Below are positions 4,686 to 10,094 of a DNA stretch of 10,094 nucleotides, in pieces. The translations under genes were made by a program, and so were the position numbers. Where the stretch lies: the NCBI GenBank assembly GCA_017547995.1, contig JAFYNW010000020.1, positions 1 to 10,094 of the forward strand, written 5' to 3'. Each line of letters starts with the position of its first letter. The stretch's first letter is position 1. The notes under the pieces were generated by a model. It did no database searches. It had not been told where the DNA came from and was given only the letters and a program-made list of their open reading frames with translations. This DNA comes from Clostridia bacterium. GTDB taxonomy: Bacteria; Bacillota; Clostridia; Oscillospirales; Butyricicoccaceae.

Positions 4686-5738
4686 ATGAAAGACAATCTC
4701 ATTCGCCTTGAAAATATAAGCATGAGCTATGGCGAGAAACAAGTTCTCAAATCCATTAACCTTGATGTAAGAGACAAGGAATTCATTACGTTCCTCGGCC
4801 CTTCCGGTTGTGGTAAGACAACAACATTACGTATTATCGGCGGCTTTGAGCATCAGACTTCCGGTAACGTTTACTTTGATGGACAGCTTATCAACGACGT
4901 GCCTCCTCACAAGAGACAACTCAACACAGTTTTCCAGAAATACGCACTTTTTACACATCTTAACGTATATGACAACATCGCTTTTGGTCTTCGCATCAGC
5001 AAGACTCCTGAGCATGAAATAAAGGAAAGAGTACAGAAGATGCTTTCCATGGTTAACCTCTCCGGTTACGAAAAGCGCGCTGTAGTAAGTCTTTCCGGTG
5101 GTGAACAGCAGCGAATCGCTATTGCGAGAGCTTTAGTCAATCATCCAAGAGTCCTTCTCCTCGACGAGCCTCTCGGTGCTCTCGACCTTAAGCTCCGTAA
5201 GGAAATGCAGACAGAGCTCAAGGCTATCCAGCAGGCTCTCGGCATCACGTTTATCTTCGTAACTCACGACCAGGAAGAAGCTCTCACAATGAGTGACACT
5301 GTCGTTGTTATGAAGGGCGGTAAAATCCAGCAGATCGGCACACCTATCGGCATCTATAACGAGCCTGTGAATGCCTTCGTTGCGGACTTTATCGGTGAAA
5401 GTAACATTATTGACGGTATTATGAACGAAGACTACGTATGTACATTCGGCGGCAAGACTTTCGACTGCACAGACTGCGGCTTTGCAAAAAACGAGCCTGT
5501 CGACGTTGTAATCCGTCCTGAAGATTTCAGAATGGTTATGCCTCGTGAAGAAATCATCTGCGGTATTGTTGAAAATATCGTATTCAAGGGTGTTCATTAC
5601 GAAATGCACGTCAAGTCGGGCGATATCACATATCTCGTCCATTCGACTATTCCTGAGGTTGTCGGCACTTTCGTCGGCCTCGAAGTCGAGCCATTTGACA
5701 TCCATATCATGAAGAAATCAAAACCGGAGGAAAACTAA
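4686..5738 (+). CDS. potA: Spermidine/putrescine ABC transporter, ATP-binding subunit PotA
   Basis: A 350-residue ATPase that powers polyamine uptake as a dimer on the cytoplasmic face of PotBC. The N-terminal ABC domain is complete: Walker A GPSGCGKTT (38-46), Q-loop Gln84, signature LSGGE (136-140), Walker B VLLLDE (156-161), D-loop ALD, and switch His194 in THDQEEA. Residues about 270-345 fit the C-terminal TOBE-type regulatory domain of the Pot/Mal/Fbp-type ATPases (VVIRPEDFRM, 274-283). The polyamine assignment follows from the full operon and the PotD-like binding protein; the ATPase alone could serve other small solutes. The ribosome site is unusual: the sequence before the ATG reads GAGTGGTGGGAA, without a classic AGGAGG at proper spacing, so initiation may be tuned down. 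The potB start follows one base after the stop. Confidence 0.95.
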   Translation: MKDNLIRLENISMSYGEKQVLKSINLDVRDKEFITFLGPSGCGKTTTLRIIGGFEHQTSGNVYFDGQLINDVPPHKRQLNTVFQKYALFTHLNVYDNIAFGLRISKTPEHEIKERVQKMLSMVNLSGYEKRAVVSLSGGEQQRIAIARALVNHPRVLLLDEPLGALDLKLRKEMQTELKAIQQALGITFIFVTHDQEEALTMSDTVVVMKGGKIQQIGTPIGIYNEPVNAFVADFIGESNIIDGIMNEDYVCTFGGKTFDCTDCGFAKNEPVDVVIRPEDFRMVMPREEIICGIVENIVFKGVHYEMHVKSGDITYLVHSTIPEVVGTFVGLEVEPFDIHIMKKSKPEEN

Positions 5739-5739
5739 A

Positions 5740-6573
5740 TTGAAAAAGTTCCGTATTGCGGCGCTGCCTTTTGCCGTATACGCCGGCATATTTATCGTAG
5801 CACCGATCGTTCTTATCTTTATGTACTCCTTCCAGGGTGCAGGCGGGGACTTTACTTTAGAAAACTTCACACGTTTCTTCAATTTCTCCGATCCTACTTA
5901 TCTGAAGGTTCTCTGGCGCTCGATTTATCTTGCAGCCATCAGTACAGTTATCTGCCTTCTTTTAGGCTATCCGATGGCCTACATCCTTTCCAGACTTCCT
6001 AACCGTGTACGCGGTATTCTGTCCTTCCTCTTCGTTCTGCCTATGTGGATGAACTTCCTCCTCAGAACTTACGCATGGATGACACTTCTGGAAAGAACAG
6101 GCATCATCAACACGTTCCTTACAAATCTCGGTCTTCCAACGTGGGACATCATGTATACACAGGGCGCTGTTATTCTCGGTAACGTCTATAACTTCCTGCC
6201 ATTTATGATTCTCCCTATTTACAACGTTCTTGTAAAGATCGATAAAAGCGTTCTCGAAGCTTCGGCTGACCTGGGCGGCGACAGCGGCGTAACATTCCGC
6301 AAGGTTATCCTTCCGCTCAGTATCCCTGGCGTAATCTCCGGCATTTCCATGACATTTATGCCTGCGGTTACAACATTTGTTATCTCCAAGCTTCTCGGCG
6401 GCGGCCAGAATGCCCTCATCGGTGACCTTATCGAAAATCAGTTCAAGGTTACAGGCGACTGGGGCTTCGGCTCTGCAATGAGCGTTGTGCTTATGATTCT
6501 CATTCTCGGCGCAATGCAGATTATGCAGCGTTACGAGGACGAAAATGACGGCTCAGGAGGTGTTCTTCTCTAA
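5740..6573 (+). CDS. potB: Spermidine/putrescine ABC transporter, permease PotB
   Basis: A 277-residue integral membrane protein forming one half of the polyamine channel. It starts with TTG at 5740, 9 bases after GGAGG (5726-5730), which lies inside the end of potA; one base separates the two genes. The hydrophobic pattern suggests six membrane segments (about 9-30, 61-83, 91-118, 141-164, 194-215 and 244-263). The cytoplasmic EAA loop that docks on PotA is clear: EASADLGGDSGVTFRKVILP (173-192) with the conserved Gly further on. The N-terminal part FAVYAGIFIVAPIVLIFMYSF is typical of the family. Its stop codon overlaps the potC start (TAATG). Confidence 0.95.
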   Translation: MKKFRIAALPFAVYAGIFIVAPIVLIFMYSFQGAGGDFTLENFTRFFNFSDPTYLKVLWRSIYLAAISTVICLLLGYPMAYILSRLPNRVRGILSFLFVLPMWMNFLLRTYAWMTLLERTGIINTFLTNLGLPTWDIMYTQGAVILGNVYNFLPFMILPIYNVLVKIDKSVLEASADLGGDSGVTFRKVILPLSIPGVISGISMTFMPAVTTFVISKLLGGGQNALIGDLIENQFKVTGDWGFGSAMSVVLMILILGAMQIMQRYEDENDGSGGVLL

Positions 6574-7364
6574 TGAAAAAGAAATTATCTCCTCTCTCCC
6601 TCATTTATTCACTCCTCATCTTCGTATTTCTCTACGCGCCTATCGCGGTGCTCATCATCTATTCCTTCAATGCCTCCAAGTCGAGAGGTACGTGGGGTGG
6701 ATTCTCTCTCAAGTGGTATGCTGAGCTTTTCTCCAACAAGGATATCATGCAGGCGCTTATCACAACACTTTCCATCGCGGTAATCTCTGCTGTTGTTTCG
6801 GTTGTTATCGGTACAGCGGCTGCTGTCGGCATCTATTATTCCAGACGCCGTACAAAAGCGCTTCTCACAGGCATTTCCAACATTCCTATGATTAACGCCG
6901 ATATCGTAACAGGTATCTCCCTTCTCCTCCTCTTCATCTTCCTGAAGCTGGATTTAGGGTACGTCACACTTCTGTTGTCCCATATCACCTTCAATATTCC
7001 ATACGTAATATTGTCTGTTATGCCTAAGCTCCGTCAGCTCGACAAGAATGCTTTCGAAGCGGCTATCGACCTTGGTGCAACACCTTTGAGAGCTTTCTTC
7101 AGCGTTATCATCCCTGAAATCTCTCCTGGTATCGTGACGGGCGCAATCCTCGCGTTTACAATGTCCATCGACGACTTTGTAATTTCCTTCTTCACAACGG
7201 GCGGCGGTGTTTCCACACTTTCCATCGAAATCTACACAATGGCAAAGCGCGGTATCAAGCCTGAAATCAATGCCCTTTCGGCAATCATGTTCCTCGTTGT
7301 TATGACTTTGCTCCTTATCGTAAACATCCGTTCAAGCAAGGTTGAAAAGAAAAAGGAACGCTAA
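6573..7364 (+). CDS. potC: Spermidine/putrescine ABC transporter, permease PotC
   Basis: A 263-residue permease forming the second half of the polyamine channel. It starts at an ATG overlapping the potB stop by one base (TAATG); AGGAGG at 6555-6560 lies 12 bases upstream. The pattern suggests six membrane segments (about 8-32, 62-88, 97-123, 129-150, 180-205 and 235-252). The EAA loop is EAAIDLGATPLRAFFSVIIP (162-181) followed by PGIVTG. The LFLYAPIAVLIIYSFN-like start and the SIDDFVISFF segment (198-207) match PotC proteins closely. A hairpin without a T run separates it from potD. Confidence 0.95.
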   Translation: MKKKLSPLSLIYSLLIFVFLYAPIAVLIIYSFNASKSRGTWGGFSLKWYAELFSNKDIMQALITTLSIAVISAVVSVVIGTAAAVGIYYSRRRTKALLTGISNIPMINADIVTGISLLLLFIFLKLDLGYVTLLLSHITFNIPYVILSVMPKLRQLDKNAFEAAIDLGATPLRAFFSVIIPEISPGIVTGAILAFTMSIDDFVISFFTTGGGVSTLSIEIYTMAKRGIKPEINALSAIMFLVVMTLLLIVNIRSSKVEKKKER

Positions 7365-7388
7365 GCAACTTTTTATTCATCAAAATAA

Positions 7389-7417
7389 AGCGACCGCTGG
7401 CTTTTCTGGTGGTCGCT
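7389..7417 (+). promoter_or_regulatory. Intercistronic hairpin between potC and potD
   Basis: AGCGACC (7389-7395) pairs with GGTCGCT (7411-7417); G-U pairs can extend the stem inward. No T run follows, so it does not look like an intrinsic terminator. In operons with a binding protein, such hairpins often shield one part of the mRNA or mark a processing site, which allows different amounts of permease and binding protein. The function is inferred. Confidence 0.55.
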
Positions 7418-7463
7418 GAAATATTACAAAACTATTCTAAACTTACAAAGGAGAATTACTGAA

Positions 7464-8492
7464 TTGAAAAAAATCTTTGCTCTTACACTCATCACTGCAA
7501 TGCTTTTCTCTCTTGCAGGTTGTTCCTCGTCGGAAGACGTTCCGACTCTTACTGTTTACAACTGGGGCGATTATATTGGTGACGGTGTTATCGAACAGTT
7601 CGAAGAAGAATTCGGCTGTAAGGTAAACTATGAGATGTTTGACCAGAATGAAGATATGTACACAAAGATCACAAAGGCCGGCGGTGAATATGACGTTGTT
7701 ATTCCTTCCGAATATATGATCGAAAGAATGATCAACGAAGGTCTTCTCGCTGAACTCAACCACGACAATATCCCTAACATGGAAAATCTCTCCCAGTACG
7801 TACTCGACAGAGATTTTGACCCGGGCAACAAGTATTCTGTTCCTTATATGTGGGGTACAGTTGGTATTGTTTACAACAAGACAATGGTTAACGGCGAAAT
7901 CACAAGCTGGAATGACCTTTGGGATCCACAGTACGAAGGGCAGATTTTTATGATGAACAGCGTGCGTGACTCCATGGCTGTTGCGCTTATGACTCTCGGC
8001 CTCAATCCTAACACAAGAGAACAGGCTGATATCGAAGCTGCACAGGCTAAGCTCATCGAACAGAAGCCTCTCATCCTCGCTTACACAGGCGACGAAGTTA
8101 AGGACAAGATGATTGCAGGTGAAGCTGCTATGGCTGTTATCTACTCCGGTGACGCTGCTAACATCCTTATGGAAAACGAAGACCTCGTTTACGTTCTTCC
8201 TGAAGAAGGCACAAACCTCTGGTTTGACAATATGTGTATTCTCGAAAGCTCTGAACAGAAGGAGCTTGCTGAAAAGTTCATCAACTTCATGTGTGAAAAG
8301 GAAATCTGCGAAATCAACCGCGATTACATCTGCTACAACACACCACATCAGGAAGTATGGGATTCCCTCGATGAAGCTACACTCCACACATATCCAAGCG
8401 CTGATATTATCGAAAAGTGCTTCATTTACAAGGATTTAGGCGAAATGGCTAAGGTCTACGACGAAATGTGGACTAAGATCATGGTAAACTAA
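7464..8492 (+). CDS. potD: Spermidine/putrescine-binding lipoprotein PotD
   Basis: A 342-residue extracellular solute-binding protein that captures polyamines and delivers them to PotBC. It starts with TTG at 7464, 10 bases after AAAGGAG (7447-7453). Residues 1-19 form a lipoprotein signal peptide ending in the lipobox LAGC; Cys20 should be lipidated and anchor the protein to the membrane. Mature-protein features match PotD: YNWGDYI (32-38), PSEY (81-84), SVPYMWGTVGIVYNK (125-139), Arg168-Asp169, and WFD (253-255). By analogy with E. coli PotD, Trp34, Ser82, Tyr84, Trp253 and Asp255 are candidates for polyamine contacts, but I did not align structures. Length is normal. Binding preference for spermidine or putrescine cannot be decided. 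A strong terminator follows. Confidence 0.95.
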   Translation: MKKIFALTLITAMLFSLAGCSSSEDVPTLTVYNWGDYIGDGVIEQFEEEFGCKVNYEMFDQNEDMYTKITKAGGEYDVVIPSEYMIERMINEGLLAELNHDNIPNMENLSQYVLDRDFDPGNKYSVPYMWGTVGIVYNKTMVNGEITSWNDLWDPQYEGQIFMMNSVRDSMAVALMTLGLNPNTREQADIEAAQAKLIEQKPLILAYTGDEVKDKMIAGEAAMAVIYSGDAANILMENEDLVYVLPEEGTNLWFDNMCILESSEQKELAEKFINFMCEKEICEINRDYICYNTPHQEVWDSLDEATLHTYPSADIIEKCFIYKDLGEMAKVYDEMWTKIMVN

Positions 8493-8512
8493 TTCGGTAT
8501 TTAAGTTATAGG

Positions 8513-8545
8513 AAAAGCCGTCCGTATGGGCGGCTTTTTTGTTTG
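8513..8545 (+). terminator. Rho-independent terminator of potABCD
   Basis: AAAAGCCGTCC (8513-8523) pairs with GGGCGGCTTTT (8528-8538), with one G-U pair and a four-base loop. Six T residues run to 8540, followed by GTTTG. It begins 21 bases after the potD stop. Confidence 0.9.
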
Positions 8546-8578
8546 TATACAGCGTGGTGTCTGCGACGCATTGATTAA

Positions 8579-8655
8579 ACGGTACGTCGGGGGCGCCGTA
8601 CCCTACAACCAGACCATAAAAATATAATCGTAGGGGCGGGTTTCCATGCCCGCCC
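8579..8655. repeat. Convergent pair of CCCTACA-type palindromes (copies I, J)
   Basis: Copy I (8579-8607, plus orientation) pairs GGTACG (8581-8586) with CGTACC (8597-8602) around TCGGGGGCGC and ends CCCTACA. Copy J (8629-8655, minus orientation) begins CGTAGGGG and has a 7-bp stem GGGCGGG/CCCGCCC (8634-8640, 8649-8655). The 21-base linker (8608-8628) is AT-rich and equals that between copies A and B. The pair lies between the pot terminator and the MFS promoter, so it interrupts no transcription unit. Confidence 0.72.
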
Positions 8656-8668
8656 ATTCACTCTCCAC

Positions 8669-8697
8669 TTGCATTTTTATTCTTGTGGGTGTATAAT
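8669..8697 (+). promoter_or_regulatory. Sigma-A promoter of the MFS transporter gene
   Basis: TTGCAT (8669-8674) and a perfect TATAAT (8692-8697) are 17 bases apart. Transcription should start near 8704, giving a leader of under 30 bases, too short for a riboswitch. Confidence 0.82.
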
Positions 8698-8731
8698 CTA
8701 TACATAATAAAAATCATAGAAAGGCAGAATT

Positions 8732-9931
8732 ATGAACAAGAAAAAAATGATGGCATTCTGGATTATCCTTGCCGCATTCTCGGCAGCAGCCAGCTTTGCC
8801 CATCCTGTAACCCCAACCCTCATCGTCGAAAGAAGCCTTGACAGCTCGATGTTCGGCGTGGCGCTTGCCGCTATGCAGACGTCCAACTTCCTCTTCTCTC
8901 CATTCTGGGGCAAACTTTGCAATTACATTCCAACAAGACGAATTATGCTCATCTGCGGCATCGGCTATGCTGTGGGACAGATGATTTTCGGCTCGGCTAC
9001 AACTGAGGTTATGGTCGTTGCAGGCAGAATGTTTGCCGGCGTATTCACAGGCGGTATGTTTACATCCTTCTCCAACTACGTCATCAACACAACGACAGAC
9101 ACCTCCATCCGCGGCAAAAACCTCACCACAACAATGACTATCCGTAACGTCTGCGGTGCTGTCGGCTACTTTATCGGCGGTCTTATGGGCGTTGTTTCTG
9201 TAGAATTCGCATTCATCAGCCAGGTTATCGTCCTTGCCGGCACAGGTATTCTCTTCTTCACAATGTGCGAAGACGACACACCATACAAGCACAAGCCAAC
9301 ACGCGCCCTTTCCATCAAGGATGCCAACCCATTCTCGGCATTTATGGCGGCAAAGAGCTTTATGACACCGATGCTTCTTATGATTTTCGTCATCGTTGCC
9401 ATCGCAAATATCGGCCAGAACTCCTTTGAGCAGTGCTTCAACTATTACATCAAGGACCAGTTCAATATGGGCTCGATGTACAACGGCACAATCAAGGCTG
9501 TAATCGCAATTTCCAGCCTTGTTATCAACGCAACGCTCACTCTCTGGATGCAGAAAAAGACCGACACCAACATCACCTTCCTGCCTCTTATGATGATGCA
9601 GACTGTCTTCCTCGGCATCGTGCTTTTCACAAACTCACTTGCAGTCATTATGGTGTGCGACGTATTGTTCTTCACTCTCAATGCGGCACGTATGCCAACA
9701 CTCCAGAATCTTGTGGCAATGCGCTCGACTCCTGAAAACAGCAACACAATGATGGGTTTCTATCAGTCTATGCAGTCCCTCGGCGGCATCTTCGGCTCGC
9801 TTTTCGCAGGTCTTATCTATGATGCAAACCCAATGTACCCATTCATCCTTGCTTTCGCAGGCTTCGGCGTTGCGGTATTCCTCGGTATCATCTACGTTGT
9901 GAAATACAAGGCAGAAAAAGCTCAGCAGTAA
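8732..9931 (+). CDS. Major facilitator superfamily transporter (drug/metabolite efflux type)
   Basis: A 399-residue membrane protein with a pattern consistent with 12 membrane segments in two halves, separated by a hydrophilic loop at about 180-205. The loop between segments 2 and 3 holds a degenerate MFS motif A, FWGKLCNYIPTRRIML (58-73), where the usual GxLADRxGRR acid-bearing core is reduced to GKLCNYIPTRR. GRMFAGVFTGGMFTSFSNYV (98-117) is typical of segment 4 of MFS_1/DHA1-like carriers. The start at 8732 has only a modest ribosome site (GAAAGG, about 8 bases upstream). The protein probably exports a drug or metabolite by proton antiport, but no substrate is shown by the sequence. It has its own promoter and terminator, so it is not part of the pot operon; a link with polyamines would be speculative. 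Confidence 0.9.
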   Translation: MNKKKMMAFWIILAAFSAAASFAHPVTPTLIVERSLDSSMFGVALAAMQTSNFLFSPFWGKLCNYIPTRRIMLICGIGYAVGQMIFGSATTEVMVVAGRMFAGVFTGGMFTSFSNYVINTTTDTSIRGKNLTTTMTIRNVCGAVGYFIGGLMGVVSVEFAFISQVIVLAGTGILFFTMCEDDTPYKHKPTRALSIKDANPFSAFMAAKSFMTPMLLMIFVIVAIANIGQNSFEQCFNYYIKDQFNMGSMYNGTIKAVIAISSLVINATLTLWMQKKTDTNITFLPLMMMQTVFLGIVLFTNSLAVIMVCDVLFFTLNAARMPTLQNLVAMRSTPENSNTMMGFYQSMQSLGGIFGSLFAGLIYDANPMYPFILAFAGFGVAVFLGIIYVVKYKAEKAQQ

Positions 9932-9945
9932 TTGAATAAACCAAC

Positions 9946-9974
9946 AAAAACCGAGGTTCACCCCTCGGTTTTTT
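9946..9974 (+). terminator. Rho-independent terminator of the MFS gene
   Basis: AAAAACCGAGG (9946-9956) pairs with CCTCGGTTTTT around the six-base loop TTCACC, and T residues run to 9974. It begins 15 bases after the stop. The A run on the left side means it could also stop transcription arriving from the right on the minus strand. Confidence 0.9.
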
Positions 9975-10051
9975 CTTGCAATAAACTCGCATGGTAGCTG
10001 CTTGCCGCTCCCGCTTCTTATATATTTCACAGATATCCTGCACTCTTTTTC

Positions 10052-10080
10052 TTGCAAATCAAATTCGGTAGTAGTATAAT
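10052..10080 (+). promoter_or_regulatory. Sigma-A promoter for a gene beyond the right edge
   Basis: TTGCAA (10052-10057) and a perfect TATAAT (10075-10080) are 17 bases apart, almost the same design as the MFS promoter. No start codon or ribosome site follows before the window ends. The 80 bases between the MFS terminator and this promoter show nothing recognisable. Confidence 0.68.
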
Positions 10081-10094
10081 TTTATCATAGACAA

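Noticed and set aside
7443..8387. 314-codon minus-strand frame opposite potD
   Set aside because: It is a mirror frame caused by potD codon bias; potD has a lipobox, binding motifs and a ribosome site.
9635..10057. Minus-strand frame entering from the right end over the MFS terminator
   Set aside because: It crosses the terminator hairpin and runs antisense to the MFS gene without recognisable domain or ribosome site. The plus-strand promoter at 10052-10080 explains this end better.

Overview
The window looks like chromosomal DNA from a low-to-mid GC Gram-positive anaerobe, most likely a clostridial gut bacterium of the Oscillospirales/Ruminococcaceae type. The reasons are strong AAAGGAGG-type ribosome binding sites, frequent TTG starts, a DUF177-rpmF pair, a radical-SAM/PDZ DUF512 protein, an ECF-like sigma gene overlapping a tiny membrane protein, and intergenic regions packed with short palindromic repeats. 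The lineage is inferred from these traits, not from a database match.

Layout. On the minus strand, 1-692 is the 5' part of a DUF512-type radical SAM gene that runs off the left edge. Positions 891-1622 hold DUF177 followed by rpmF, with a clear sigma-A promoter (1651-1679) and a terminator (841-875). On the plus strand, an RluA-family pseudouridine synthase (1940-2896) and a sigma factor/putative anti-sigma pair (3321-4125) follow. A complete polyamine importer operon potABCD (4686-8492) comes next, with its own promoter and terminator, and then a monocistronic MFS transporter (8732-9931) with promoter and terminator. A good promoter at 10052-10080 points to another gene just beyond the right edge.

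The genes fall into separate functional blocks: ribosome biogenesis and rRNA modification (rpmF, DUF177, pseudouridine synthase), a small signalling unit (sigma plus membrane partner), polyamine uptake (ATPase, two permeases, lipoprotein binding protein), and a drug/metabolite transporter of unknown substrate. None of the protein families is novel.

The unusual part is the intergenic DNA. Two unrelated genes (pseudouridine synthase and sigma factor) carry near-identical leader elements at 1809-1921 and 3185-3297. Each is a string of five or six tiny hairpins separated by exact ATATCG linkers and ends just before the Shine-Dalgarno sequence. The first 54 bases after the opening half-stem are identical in the two copies, whereas the later hairpins differ in sequence but keep their pairing. 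A second family of about ten palindromes ending in CCCTACA is scattered through the gaps. Six of its members form convergent pairs with linkers of 21, 11 and 21 bases. A third module (GCCTCC...GGAGGGA) precedes both hairpin arrays. These structures are the best candidates for something undescribed.
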